Shown: piece by piece, positions 48,735 through 62,455 of the stretch
Position numbering within the stretch: the first letter of the stretch is position 1
How the letters are laid out: each line of letters starts with the position of its first letter
Assembly (NCBI GenBank): GCA_933228675.1
Contig: OW121742.1
Span: 105,369,240-105,433,239 of the forward strand
Length of the DNA: 64,000 nt
Source of the DNA: Stomorhina lunata
Taxonomy: Eukaryota; Arthropoda; Insecta; Diptera; Rhiniidae
Direction: 5' to 3'
Program-made: the position numbers and the translations under genes
The notes under the pieces: generated by a model
Told to the model about the DNA's origin: nothing
Seen by the model: the letters and a program-made list of their open reading frames with translations, nothing else
The model's database searches: none

Positions 48735-51150
48735 CTACAAAAAAAATAATTTTTTAAAAATTTCCCATAAAAAATAGGAAATTTTTAATAAAGTTCCTGT
48801 AAAAATAGGATATTTTTAAAAAAATTTTCTTTAAAAATATCAATTTTTTTTTTAATTTCCTATAAAAATGGGACATTTTTGAAAAATTTCCTATAAAAAT
48901 AGGAATTTTTGAAAAATTTCCTATAAAAAATAGGAAATTTTTGAAAAATTTCCCTATAGAAATAGGAAATTTTTTGAAAAATTTCCTATAATAATAGGAA
49001 ATTTTTTGAAAAATTTCCTATAAAAATAGGAAATTTTTTGAAAAATTTCCTATAAAAAATAGGAAATTTTTGAAAAATTTCCTATAAAAATAGGAAATTT
49101 TTGAAAAATATCCTATAAAAATAGGAAATTTTTGAAAAATTTCCTATAAAAATAGGAAATTTTTGAAAAATTTCCTATAAAAATAGAAATTTTTTGAAAA
49201 ATTTCCTATAAAAATAGGAAATTTTTTGAAAAATTTCCTATAAAAATAGGAAATTTTTGAAAAATTTCCTATAAAAATAGGAAATTTTTGAAAAAATTCC
49301 TATAAAAATAGGAAATTTTTGAAAAAATTTCCTATAAAAATAGGAAAATTTTTGAAAAATTTCCTATAAAAATAGGAAAATTTTTGAAAAATTTTCCTAT
49401 AAAAATAAGATTCCTATAAAAATAGGAAATTTTTGAAAAATTTCCTATAAAAATAGGAAATTTTTGAAAAATTTCCTATAAAAATAGGAAATTTTTGAAA
49501 AATTTCCTATAAAAATAGGAAATTTTTGAAAAATTTCCTATAAAAATAGGAAATTTTTGAAAAATTTCCTATAAAAATAGGAAATTTTTGAAAAATTTCC
49601 TATAAAAATAGGAAATTTTTGAAAAATTTCCTATAAAAATAGGAAATTTTTGAAAAATTTCCTATAAAAATAGGAAATTTTTGAAAAATTTCCTATAAAA
49701 ATAGGAAATTTTTGAAAAATTTCCTATAAAAATAGGAAATTTTTGAAAAATTTCCTATAAAAATAGGAAATTTTTGAAAAATTTCCTATAAAAATAGGAA
49801 ATTTTTGAAAAATTTCCTATAAAAATAGGAAATTTTTGAAAAATTTCCTATAAAAATAGGAAATTTTGAAAAATTTCCTATAAAAATAGGAAATTTTTGA
49901 AAAATTTCCTATAAAAATAGGAAATTTTTGAAAAATTTCCTATAAAAATAGGAAATTTTTGAAAAATTTCCTATAAAAATAGGAAATTTTGAAAAATTTC
50001 CTATAAAAATAGGAAATTTTTGAAAAATTTCCTATAAAAATAGGAATTTTTGAAAAATTTCCTATAAAAATAGGAAATTTTTGAAAAATTTCCTATAAAA
50101 ATAGGAAATTTTTGAAAAATTTCCTATAAAAATAGGAAATTTTTGAAAAATTTCCTATAAAAATAGGAAATTTTTGAAAAATTTCCTATAAAAATAGGAA
50201 ATTTTTGAAAAATTTCCTATAAAAATAGGAAATTTTTGAAAAATTTCCTATAAAAATAGGAAATTTTTGAAAATTTTCCTATAAAAATAGGAAATTTTTG
50301 AAAAATTTCCTATAAAAATAGGAAATTTTTGAAAAATTTCCTATAAAAATAGGAAATTTTTGAAAAATTTCCTATAAAAATAGGAAATTTTTGAAAAATT
50401 TCCTATAAAAAATAGGAAATTTTTGAAAAATTTCCTATAAAAATAGGAAATTTTTGAAAAATTTCCTATAAAAATAGGAAATTTTTGAAAAATTTCCTAT
50501 AAAAATAGGAAATTTTTGAAAAATTTCCTATAAAAATAGGAAATTTTGAAAAATTTCCTATAAAAATAGGAAATTTTTGAAAAATTTCCTATAAAAATAG
50601 GAAATTTTTGAAAAATTTCCTATAAAAATAGGAAATTTTTGAAAAATTTCCTATAAAAATAGGAATTTTTTGAAAAATTTCCTATAGAAATAGTCTATAG
50701 AAATAGTAAATTTTTGAAAAATTTTGGATAAAAATAGTAAATTTTTGAAAGATTTCCTATAAAAATGGTAAATTTTAGAAAAATTTCCTATAAAGATAGT
50801 AAATTTTTGAAAAATTTCCTATAAAAATAGGAAATTTTTAAAAAATTTCCTATAAAAATAGTACATTTTTGAAAAATTTCCTATTAAAAATAGTAAATTT
50901 TTGAAAAATTTCGTATAAAAATAGTAAATTTTGAAAAATTTCCTATAAAGGATAGGAAATTTTTAAAAAATTTCCTATAAAAATAGGAAATTTTTCAAAA
51001 AAAATTTCCTATAAAATTAGGAAATTTTTGAAAAGTTTCCTATAAAAATAAGAAATGTTTGAAAAATTTCCTATAAAAATAGTAAATTTTTAAAAAATTT
51101 CCAATTTAAACGGTAAATTTTTGAGAAAAAAATCCTATAAATATAGTAAA
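48735..51150. repeat. Satellite B, block 3 ('G' orientation)
   Basis: 31-bp units, TTTTTGAAAAATTTCCTATA with AAAATAGGAAA. About 78 units by length. Uniform core at about 49420-50680 and decayed ends, with one-base indels in the A and T runs common at the left. Confidence 0.97.
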
Positions 51151-52914
51151 AAATATAAAAATGAATCCCAATTTTCTTCGTAATTTTATTTATTTTGTTT
51201 CAAAATTTGCCTCCCGGCCTTTGACACGTTTTTTTGTAAAAAAAATACTGCATACTTTTAGGTTGAGAATATACTGCATACTTTTAGGTTGAGAATATTT
51301 CTACAGAAATTACTTGTGCCTTAAAATTCGCTGTTAAGTAAAATTTTATATCTACCCTGTCAATCATTTTAATCAAATTACTTCAATTCATCTTATCTCT
51401 CCTGTTTTGTTCATCTGTATCGTATCCTGGGAGCCTTAACCTGCCTTTGGGGCATAATCAATATTCTACTGTCATCATTCTCATGTTTCATCTGCATTAT
51501 TTTATTTTATATTATTTTATTCATGTCGTATTACATGTTTTTCCATATAAATTTCTCTTTATACTTGTCTTAACATTTATGTTGTATTTCATTTCAAATC
51601 ATTTTAGCAGCAGCTCGTCCTTGTCTCCTTAAGATTTAATATCATTTGTTAGATTGTCTTGTTCTATTAGATTTTATGTGATTACAAGGATATCTTGGGC
51701 CATGAAAATGAAAGAAATTATATTAAAAATGAAAATGTTTTCTGGTGCAGAGAATAACAAACACTTAGTAGGTCTAATGACAAAGGACTCAAGAGCTCCA
51801 GAAATTGTGTAGGATAATGAAGTATATGTAAATGGAGATAAATGATTTTGATGTGAAAAAGTGGCTTTAAAAAATTTAGTAAATAGTCAATTTTATTTGT
51901 AGTTAAGTTAAAGCTATATCCAAATATAATGGATGTAGTTTTTATAAATTGATTTTAAAATCCTTTTGTTTTAAACTAATTATATTAATAGAATTCATAC
52001 TAAAACCCCTAAAACTAGGCATTAAATTTTAAAACCTGGCAATTATCAATCAGCCACCCTCTAATTCAAAGGTTTTAATTAAAATTTAATTATTGTCTTA
52101 CCTTGAAATTTACTTAAATTTTGAAATATTTCGTCTAGCACCCTAACATATGCTATACTTTTCAATAATTTATTATATGCCCTGACATAGCCTACACGCT
52201 TTAAGTTTTTCTTAAGAACTTATTAAATTTACATAAAATTGATTTCATTTCACTTGATTTGACTTAGCCTTCAACTCGTCCAAACGAAAATTAACTTTTT
52301 GTTCTTGACATCATAAAACGAGAAAGTTAAAGAAAATATATAACCAAAATACCCAGAAAACATGCAATAAGAATTTCTTCATAAAAAAAGTAATAAAGGC
52401 AATCATAACAATAATAATAATAACCATAAAAGAAAAGAAAAGTTTTTAGGCCGAAAAAGGAAAAAACTTCATAATAATAGAAATAAATATTTTGCCTTAA
52501 GTTGCCTTTTTATCAGGATAACCAAAAAAAAAATAAATCAAAAAATTTCTTAAGAAAATATTTAATATAAAAAAACTCAATCCTAGAGTCCTTTGAAAAT
52601 TTTTTTTTAGTTTCCATATTAATCTCTTAAATGTTTTTAAATTCAAAGAATAATCACTTAAATTGAGTTTCTAGCTAAATCTTTTATTTCCAAAATTTCA
52701 ATCAATGCAATTTCATTCTATATCTTTTCTAAAAACTAATTGTAAAACAGGGTAAAAGGACATGATACTTAAATTTTTCTTGTTTTTAAAGATTTTAGTT
52801 ACAAAATCCCATTAATTTTAAATCTTTAAAATTTAACAATAAAATCTCAGTATCTATTAGATAATCAAACAAAGAAATGTAAGCAGCTAAATATATTGTG
52901 AGATCCAAGACAAA
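51151..52914. other. AT-rich unique DNA between satellite blocks
   Basis: Contains a perfect 26-bp tandem duplication at 51247-51298 (own entry). Open frames such as 51447-51632 show no recognisable domain or splice context. Confidence 0.5.
51247..51298. repeat. Perfect 26-bp tandem duplication carrying GCATACTTTTAGG
   Basis: 51247-51272 and 51273-51298 are identical. Each begins ACTGCATACTTTTAGGTTGA. The unit contains the reverse complement of CCTAAAAGTATGC, a word that recurs through the window. Confidence 0.95.
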
Positions 52915-55900
52915 CAAAAATTTTTTGAAAAATTTCCCATAAAAATAAGAAATTTTTGAAAAATTTCTATAAAAATAGAATTTTGAAAAATTTCCAAGAA
53001 AAATAAAAAATTTCCTATCAAAATAAGAAATTTTTTAAACAATTTCCTGCTAAAATAAGAAATTTTTGAAAAATTTTTAAGAAATAAAAATAAGAAAATT
53101 TTGAAAAATTTTCGTTAGAAACTTTAGACAAAATTCCTTTAGAAAAACTAATTTTTGAAAAATCAATAATTAAACTAGTAAATTTTTACAAATTTCCTAA
53201 ATAAATAGAAAAATTTTGAAAACTTTCCTAGAAAAATAGGGAATTTTTGGAAAAAATTCGTATACAAATAGCAACAAAATTTCCTATAAAAATAATAATT
53301 TTAAAAAAATTTTCTTGAAAAATTAGAAATTGTTGAAAACTTCCTAAAAATAAAAAATTAAAAAAAAAATTCTTTTAAAATAAGAAAATAAAAAAAGTCC
53401 TATATAAATAAGAATTTTTTGAAAAATTTGCTATAAAAATTGGACATTTTTGAAACAATTTTCGATGAAAAGGAAGTTTTTGGAAAAATTTCGTGTATCA
53501 AATGAAATTTTTGAGAAATTTCCTATAAAAAATTCCTGAAAAATTATTCATAAAAAAAATAAAAATTGAAAAATATCCTATAAAAAATGATAAATTTTTG
53601 AAAACATTAAAAAATTTTTGAAAAATTTCCTATATAAATAGCAAATTTTTGAAAATTTTCCCATAAAATTAAGAAATTTTTGAAAAATTTCCTATAAAAA
53701 TAATAAATTTTTGAAAAATTTCCCATAAAAATAGGAAATTTTTGAAAAATTTCCTATAAAAATAGGAAATTTTTGAAGAATTTCCTATAAAAATAGGAAA
53801 TTTTTGAAAAATTTCCTATAAAAATAGGAAATTTTTGAAAAATTTCCAATAAAAATAGGAAATTTTTGAAAAATTTCCTATAAAAATAGGAAATTTTTGA
53901 AAAATTTCCTATAAAAATAGGAAATTTTTGAAAAAATTTCCTATAAAAATAGGAAATTTTTGAAAAATTTCCTATAAAAATAGGAAATTTTTGAAAAATT
54001 TCCTATAAAAATAGGAAATTTTTCAAAAATTTTTGAAGAATTTCCTATAAAAATAGGAAATTTTTGAAAAATTTCCTATAAAAGTAGGAAATTTTTGAAA
54101 AATTTCCTATAAAAATAGGAAATTTTTGAAAAATTTCCTATAAAAATAGGAAATTTTTGAAAAATTTCCTATAAAAATAGGAAATTTTTGAAAAATTTCC
54201 TATAAAAATAGGAAATTTTTGAAAAATTTCCTATAAAAATAGGAAATTTTTGAAAAATTTCCTATAAAAATAGGAAATTTTTGAAAAATTTCCTATAAAA
54301 ATAGGAAATTTTTGAAAAATTTCCTATAAAAATAGGAAATTTTTGAAAAATTTCCTATAAAAATAGGAAATTTTTGAAAAATTTCCTATAAAAATAGGAA
54401 ATTTTTGAAAAATTTCCTATAAAAATAGGAAATTTTTTGAAAAATTTCCTATAAAAATAGGAAATTTTTGAAAAATTTCCTATAAAAATAGGAAATTTTT
54501 GAAAAATTTCCTATAAAAATAGGAAATTTTTGAAAAATTTCCTATAAAAATAGGAAATTTTTGAAAAATTTCCTATAAAAATAGGAAATTTTTGAAAAAT
54601 TTCCTATAAAAATAGGAAATTTTTGAAAAATTTCCTATAAAAATAGGAAATTTTCTATAAAAATAGGAAATTTTTGAAAAATTTCCTATAAAAATAGGAA
54701 ATTTTTGAAAAATTTCCTATAAAAATAGGAAATTTTTGAAAAATTTCCTATAAAAATAGGAAATTTTTGAAAAATTTCCTATAAAAATAGGAAATTTTTG
54801 AAAAATTTCCTATAAAAATAGGAAATTTTTGAAAAATTTCCTATAAAAATAGGAAATTTTTGAAAAATTTCCTATAAAAATAGGAAATTTTTGAAAAATT
54901 TCCTATAAAAATAGGAAATTTTTGAAAAATTTCCTATAAAAATAGGAAATTTTTGAAAAATTTCCTATAAAAATAGGAAATTTTTGAAAAATTTCCTATA
55001 AAAAAAGGAAATTTTTGAAAAATTTCCTATAAAAATAGGAAATTTTTGAAAAATTTCCTATAAAAATAGGAAATTTTTGAAAAATTTCCTATAAAAATAG
55101 GAAATTTTTGAAAAATTTCCTATAAAAATAGGAAATTTTTGAAAAATTTCCTATAAAAATAGGAAATTTTTGAAAAATTTCCTATAAAAATAGGAAATTT
55201 TTGAAAAATTTCCTATAAAAATAGGAAATTTTTGAAAAATTTCCTATAAAAATAGGAAATTTTTGAAAAATTTCCTATAAAAATAGGAAATTTTTGAAAA
55301 ATTTCCTATAAAAATAGGAAATTTTTGAAAAATTTCCTATAAAAATAGGAAATTTTTGAAAAATTTCCTATAAAAATAGGAAATTTTTGAAAAATTTCCT
55401 ATAAAAATAGGAAATTTCTTATAAAAATAGTAAATTTTTGAAAAATTTCCTATAAAAATAGGAAATTTTTGAAAAATTTCCTATAAAAATAGGAAATTTT
55501 TGAAAAATTTCCTATAAAAATAGGAAATTTTTGAAAAATTTCCTATAAAAATAGGAAATTTTTGAAAAATTTCCTATAAAAATATTAAATTTTTGAAAAA
55601 TTTCCTATAAAAATAGTCAGTTTTTGAAAAATATCCTATAAAAATAGTAAATTTTTTAAAAATTGCTTATAAAAACAGTAAATTTTTGAAAAAAAAATCA
55701 TATAAAAAGAGTAAATTTTTGAAAAATTTTGCTATAAAAAAAGGAATTTTTGAAAAATTTAAATTTTTGAAATTCTTTTATAAAAATAATAAATTGTTGA
55801 AACATTTCCGATCAAAAAGAGTAAATTTTTGAAAAATTTCCTATAAAAATGTTAAATTTTTCGAAAGATCTTTAGTAAATTTTTGAAAAATTTTCTATAG

Positions 55901-55985
55901 AAATATTAAATTTTTTTAAAGTTTCCTATAAAAATAGTAAATCTTTGAAAAATTTACTATAAAAAATATATATATATTTTTTAAA
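52915..55985. repeat. Satellite B, block 4 ('G' orientation)
   Basis: The first 700 bp are heavily decayed units. 53700-55600 is nearly uniform. The last 400 bp decay again and end in an AT dinucleotide stretch near 55965. About 99 units by length. Confidence 0.97.
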
Positions 55986-57439
55986 TTTGCTATATTATGT
56001 TTCAGTATCTCGATGTAAAAGTTAACCCTTATAAAACTAGTCTTTTGCTTTCCATTATCCTATTTTCCTCCAACGAAAACTAAGACAACTTTTAGTGTAA
56101 ATCTGCTTAAATTCTTAAAATAATATTGTAACTTTTTTCTGTCTCTGTGACACACTTAAAACTACTTCAAAGTATTATTAGTACATATACACACAAACAT
56201 ACATACATCCAACTAGAAAGAACACTAAAAATGCGGTAGTATTGTCAAAAATACAAGAACTTATTTTCCTGTACCAAATAGCACTTTTCATTCATTCATT
56301 TTCTTGTTGTTTCCTTTTTTCTGTATATCTTACGACACAATTTATACTACAGCCGAAAAGTATACTACAAGTTTTGTGCATTAAACTTAAAAATTGTTAA
56401 AGTGAAATGCGACAAACTATTCAAGAACAAGAACGACAGACAACCTCCTTAACTAGTTGTCTCTCACTTCTTCACTTCAAACACTTCCGAAAAAGACTGT
56501 TTCATAAAATTATTTCTATTCAGACAGAGAGATGATAGCTACAATCCTTTAAAGTATGCTATAGTTTTTGTAGGGAAATATTTAAGCAAATAAAGCTTAA
56601 ATGCAATGGTTTTACTTTTTGTTGTATTTGTTGGTTTTATGAATTTTATATATTTTTGTTGTTAAAAAGTTTACAACAACAATTGTTTGTGTTGGAAATT
56701 CTTTTAAAAACCTAAAGTAGAAAAATAAATTGAGGTGAAAGAAGGATGATATAAAGTAGGTAGATTAAAGATACAATTTTAACCAATTTTCTTACAAAGG
56801 AAGATAAATTTAACATTTAAAATATTTTATAGATTTTGTATTTAAAATTGAAATTAGTAGATTTCCATTTTAAATACAAAATCTATAATAATGTTTGCAC
56901 TTAAAGAACTTTTTCTATATTTTTTATTATTTTCAATTTTATTTTTAATTTCTCCTTAAATTATGCATTTGTTTTTAAAAGTTAATAAAAGTGAGTTTAG
57001 TAAAAATCCTTAATTCTCTTGATTCTGTAATTTTATTTTTAGCTAAAATTTATATGAATTTTTAAATTTTCCAAACTTAATTTCTAGAAAAATCAATTTT
57101 TATCTTCTTCTCGGAAATATTTCAATAACAAAGTATTCAGATTTGTTCTAAATAATAAATAAACTTGTATGTATGCAAATGTCCGTCTGTATAGTTTTAT
57201 TCATTTTATACTGACTGACAAACTGATTTTAAGCAGAAAGTTTTAAAAAATTTTAAATATTGTTCCAAAACAATGGATTTTCCACGCATTTTGTTAAAAT
57301 AAACTACTTAGTTTTGCATAAAAAAAGGCAAAACATTTCAACTTGAAATCCTCAAATTTCTGGAAATTGTGTTGCATACTTTAAGGGATTTATGAAAATA
57401 TGTACATGTAACAAACAAGTATACAAACATACTTTTAAC
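55986..57439. other. AT-rich unique DNA between satellite blocks
   Basis: No exon seen. Holds a perfect long-stem hairpin at 56828-56887 (own entry). The GTATGC word occurs at about 56555 and, inverted, at about 57373. Confidence 0.5.
56828..56887. other. Perfect 21-bp inverted repeat (hairpin)
   Basis: 56828-56848 and 56867-56887 are perfect reverse complements (core AGATTTTGTATTTAAAAT), with an 18-base loop. Pairing can extend a few bases further out with mismatches. It is small enough to resemble a pre-miRNA stem, but it is very AT-rich and perfect pairing is unusual for a miRNA. It could equally be a tiny palindromic transposon scar. Confidence 0.75.
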
Positions 57440-58765
57440 TTTTAAAAATTTCTTATAAAAATTGTAAATTTTTGAAAAACTTCCCATAAAAATAAGAAAT
57501 CTAAAGAATTTCCTAAAAAAATAAGAAATTTTTGAAAAATTTACTATTTTTATAGAAAATTTTTCAAAAGTTTAAAAATAAGAAATTTTTGAAAAATTTC
57601 CTATAAAAATAGGAAATTTTTGAAAAATTTCCTATAAAAATAGGAAATTTTTGAAGAATTTCGTATAAAAATAGGAAATTTTTGAAAAATTTCCTATTTT
57701 TATAGGAAATTTTTGAAAAATTTCCTATAAAAATAGGAAATTTTTGAAAAATTTCCTATAAAAATAGGAAATTTTTGAAAAATTTCCTATAAAAATAGGA
57801 AATTTTTGAAAAATTTCCTATAAAAATAGGAAATTTTTGAAAAATTTCCTATAAAAATAGGAAATTTTTGAAAAATTTCCTTTAAAAATAGGAAATTTTT
57901 GAAAAATTTCCTATAAAAATAGGAAATTTTTGAAAAATTTAATATAAAAATAGGAAATTTTTGAAAAATTTCCTATAAAAATAGCAAAATTTTGAAAAAT
58001 TTCCTATAAAAATAGGAAATTTTTGAAAAATTTCCTATAAAAATAGGAAATTTTTGAAAAATTTCCTATAAAAATTAGAAATTTTTGAAAAATTTCCTAT
58101 AAAAATAGTAAATTTTTGAAAAATTTCCTATAAAAATAGGAAATTTTTGAAAAATTTCCTATAAAAATAGGAAATTTTTGAAAAATTTCCTATAAAAATA
58201 GGTAATTTTTCAAAAATTTGAAAAATTTCCTATAAAAATAGGAAATTTTTGAAAAATTTCCTATAAAAATAGGAAATTTTTGAAAAATTTCCTATAAAAA
58301 TAGGAAATTTTTGAAAAATTTCCTATAAAAATAGGAAATTTTTGAAAAATTTCCTATAAAAATAGGAAATTTTTGAAAAATTTCCTATAAAAATAGGAAA
58401 TTTTTGAAAAAATTCCTATAAAAATAGGAATTTTTGAAAAATTTCCTATAAAAATAGGAATTTTTGAAAAATTTCCTATAAAAATAGGAAATTTTTGAAA
58501 AATTTCCTATAAAAACAGGAAATTTTTGAAAAATTTCCTATAAAAACAGGAAATTTTTGAAAAATTTCCTATAAAAATAGGAAATTTTTGAAAAATTTCC
58601 TATGAAAATAGGAAATTTTTGAAAAATTTCCTATGAAAATAGGAAATTTTTGAAAAATTTCCTATAAAAGTATGAAATTTTTGATAAATTTTCTATCAAA
58701 TAGTAAATTTTTGAAAAATTTCCTATAAAAATAGTAAATCTTTGAAAAGTTTTCTTTAAAAATTT
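57440..58765. repeat. Satellite B, block 5 ('G' orientation)
   Basis: 31-bp units, about 43 by length. Two short inverted patches (about 57540-57560 and 57690-57706, with CTATTTTTATAG) interrupt the prevailing orientation. GAAAATAGG variants cluster near 58600-58660. Confidence 0.96.
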
Positions 58766-58784
58766 TCCATCGTTCTTATGAGTC

Positions 58785-58925
58785 AATGGGTGTTAATATA
58801 GTTCCCCGAGTGATGGCACTAGGTGGTCAGTGTCCACAATTGAGATAAAATATAACCAATTTAAAACTTGGCTTACCAAGTTAAGATCAATCAGAGCCGT
58901 TGCTTGGTGTTCAACATCCACTACA
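58785..58925 (+). repeat. Dispersed repeat R, copy 3
   Basis: CAATGGGTGTTAATATAGTT, CCCCGAGTGATGGCA, GTGTCCACAATTGAGAT, AAGTTAAGATCAATCAGA and GGTGTTCAACATCCACTAC match the copies at 10461-10612 and 20015-20150 (inverted). Confidence 0.78.
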
Positions 58926-59852
58926 TCACATAGCGTGCTTTTAGGCGTTTAATTATTAAACATTGGGTTAGTTCCTTAGTTTTAGAAGAACTTATAACCC
59001 AAATATTAATTAAGTTTTCTTATCACTTTTACATCTAGTTAACACTAATATATGTCTTTATATTAGAAAATAAATTTCTTTCAAAATTTCCATTATATTA
59101 GTCAGCAACATTAAAAGCCTATTAAAGCCTCCCTCCATATCTCACCTGTTAAACAGCAGCAGCTGTTGGCAAACTATATTTAGATTTAAGAAACTCATTA
59201 GGCAGTTTTTCCTTAAGACCAATACATACACAAATTTATAATTATACAACAAATTTAGCGTTAAATTAATTAATTTACTTAAGGACATTTTCCTCCACAT
59301 TTTCCAAAAACACTCCTAGAGACCAGAAAGAACTTAACCCAACTCTAGGTTATATTCTTAGCATTTTACCGAGTCATTTATTATATTTAGGCTACAGAAG
59401 AAATGGTAAAAGATAAAATCAAATTAATATTTGTATTCAAGGTCAAATTGGGAAATATTCAAAGCTGTTCTTTTGCCTTTTGCTGCCTTAAGGGAGAAAT
59501 TAGTGAGCAGGCAGGGGCACCTGAAGTTATGCAATGATTTTTGTTTTAATAAACTTTGAGTTTTCTCTATTCTAATGACATGACTTAAGATACTTTGGTT
59601 GCTTATCATAATATTTAATGAGAAACTGATTTACTACGAGTTTGTATCAAATATTGTAACTAATTAGTTTTTACAAACTAAATTATTGTATTTTAATGGC
59701 AATTTAATGTGACAAATCAGGGTTAAAACTTAGATTAGAAAAATTAATTAGTTTTTGGGGTTATAATTATGAAACGTTTAGAAGTTGAGTCAAGATTTAT
59801 TAATTATGAAAATTAGCTAATTAGGCAACTCCAGAAAATTCAAAATCAACAA
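58926..59852. other. AT-rich unique DNA
   Basis: No gene recognised. An open frame on the minus strand (59424-59609) lacks any domain or splice support. Confidence 0.5.
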
Positions 59853-62455
59853 GAAGAAGACATTTCTATAGAAAAGTTGACGATAGGAAGACATTTCTAT
59901 AGCAAAACCGACGATTAGATGGCATTTCTATAGAAAAGTTGACGATAGGAAGATATTTCTATAGAAAAGTTGATGATATTAGGACATTTTTATAGAAAAG
60001 TTGGAGAAAGGAAAACACTTCAATAGAAAAGTTGACGATAGGAAGACATTTCTGTAGAAAAGTTGACGGTAGGAAGACTTTTTTATAGTTGACGATAGGA
60101 AGGCTTTTTTATAGAAAAGTTGACGATAAGAAGACTTTTTTATAAAAAAGTTGATAATAGGAAGACTTTTTTTTATAGAAAAGTTGACGATAGGAAGACT
60201 TTTTTATAGAAAAGTTGACGATAGGAAGACTATTCTATAGAAAAGTTGACGACAGGAAGACTTTTCTATAGAAAAGTTGACGATAGGAAGACTTGTCTAT
60301 AGAAAAGTTGACGATATTAAGACTTCTCTATAGAAAAGTTGACGATAGGAAGACTTCTCTATAGAAAAGTTGACGATAGGAAGACTTTTTTATAGAAACG
60401 ATAACGATAGGAAGACATTTCTATAGAAAAGTTGACGTTAGGAAGACATTTCTATAGAAAGGTTGACGTTAGGAAGACATTTCTATAGAAAAGTTGACGT
60501 TAGGAATACATTTCTGTATAAAAGTCGACGTTAGGAATACATTTCTATAGAAAAGTTGACAATAGGAAGACATTTCTATAGAAAAGTTGACGATAGGAAG
60601 ACTTTTTTATAGAAAAGTTGACGATAGAAGGACTTTTTTATAGAAAAGTTGACGATAGGAAGACTTTGCTATGGAAAAGTTGACGATAGGAAGACTTTTT
60701 TATAGAAAAGTTGATGATAGAAAGATTTTTTATAGAAAAGTTGACGATAGGAAGACTTTTCTATAGAAAAGTTGACGACAGGAAGACTTTTGTAGAAAAG
60801 TTGACGATAGGAAGACTTTTTTATAAGAAAGTTGACTATAGGAAGACTTTTCTATAGAAAAGTTGACGATAGGAAGACTTTTCTATAGAAAAGTTGACGA
60901 TAGGAAGACTTTTCTATAGAAAAGTTGACGATAGGAAGACTTTTCTATAGAAAAGTTGACGATAGGAAGACTTTTCTATAGAAAGGTTGACGATAGAAAG
61001 ACTTTTTTATAGAAAATATTACGATAGGAAGACTTTTTTATAGAAAATATTACGATAGGAAGACTTTCTATAGAAAAGTTGACGATAGGAAGACTTCTCT
61101 ATAGAAAAGTTGACGATAGAAAGACTTTTTTATAGAAAATATTACGATAGGAAGACTTTTTTATAGAAAATATTACGATAGGAAGACTTTCTATAGAAAA
61201 GTTGACGATAGGAAGGCTTTTCTGTAGAAAAGTTGACGAGAGGAAGACTTTTCTATAGAAAAGTTGACGATAGGAAGACTTTTCTATAGAAAAGTTGACG
61301 ATAGGAAGACTTTTCTATAGAAAAGTTGACGATAGGAAGACTTTTCTATAGAAAAGTTGACGATAGGAAGACTTTTCTATAGAAAAGTTGACGATAGGAA
61401 GACTTTTCTATAGAAAAGTTGACGATAGGAAGACTTTTCTATAGAAAAGTTGACGATAGGAAGACTTTTCTATAGAAAAGTTGACGATAGGAAGACTTTT
61501 CTATAGAAAAGTTGACGATAGGAAGACTTTTCTATAGAAAAGTTGACGATAGGAAGACTTTTCTATAGAAAAGTTGACGATAGGAAGACTTTTCTATAGA
61601 AAAGTTGACGATAGGAAGACTTTTCTATAGAAAAGTTGACGATAGGAAGACTTTTCTATAGAAAAGTTGACGATAGGAAGACTTTTCTATAGAAAAGTTG
61701 ACGATAGGAAGACTTTTCTATAGAAAAGTTGACGATAGGAAGACTTTTCTATAGAAAAGTTGACGATAGGAAGACTTTTCTATAGAAAAGTTGACGATAG
61801 GAAGACTTTTCTATAGAAAAGTTGACGATAGGAAGACTTTTCTATAGAAAAGTTGACGATAGGAAGACTTTTCTATAGAAAAGTTGACGATAGGAAGACT
61901 TTTCTATAGAAAAGTTGACGATAGGAAGACTTTTCTATAGAAAAGTTGACGATAGGAAGACTTTTTTATAGAAAAGTTGACGATAGGAAGACTTTTCTAT
62001 AGAAAAGTTGACAATAGGAAGACTTTTCTATAGAAAAGTTGACAATAGGAAGACATTTCTATAGAAAAGTTGACGTTAGGAAGACATTTCTATAGAAAAG
62101 TTGACGTTAGGAAGACATTTCTATAGAAAAGTTGACGTTAGGAAGACATTTCTATAGAAAAGTTGACGTTAGGAAGACATTTCTATAGAAAAGTTGACGT
62201 TAGGAAGACATTTCTATAGAAAAGTTGACGTTAGGAAGACATTTCTATAGAAAAGTTGACATTAGGAAGACATTTCTATAGAAAAGTTGACGTTAGGAAG
62301 ACATTTCTATAGAAAAGTTGACGTTAGGAAGACATTTCTATAGAAAAGTTAACGTTAGGAAGACATTTCTATAGAAAAGTTGACGTTAGGAAGACTTTTT
62401 TAGAGAAAAGTCGACGATAGGAAGACCTTTTTGTAGAAAAAATGACGATAGGACG
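59853..62455. repeat. Satellite C: 31-bp array
   Basis: The unit is CTATAGAAAAGTTGACGATA followed by GGAAGACTTTT (31 bp), head to tail. About 84 units by length. Two unit types occur: GACGATAGGAAGACTTTT in the centre, and GACGTTAGGAAGACATTT at about 60420-60540 and 62050-62400. A uniform core runs from about 61210 to 62000. A higher-order repeat with TATAGAAAATATTACGATAG units occurs twice (about 61005-61080 and 61125-61200). Confidence 0.97.

Noticed and set aside
59853..62455. CRISPR-like regular 31-bp repeats
   Set aside because: Units abut directly without unique spacers, so this is a tandem satellite.
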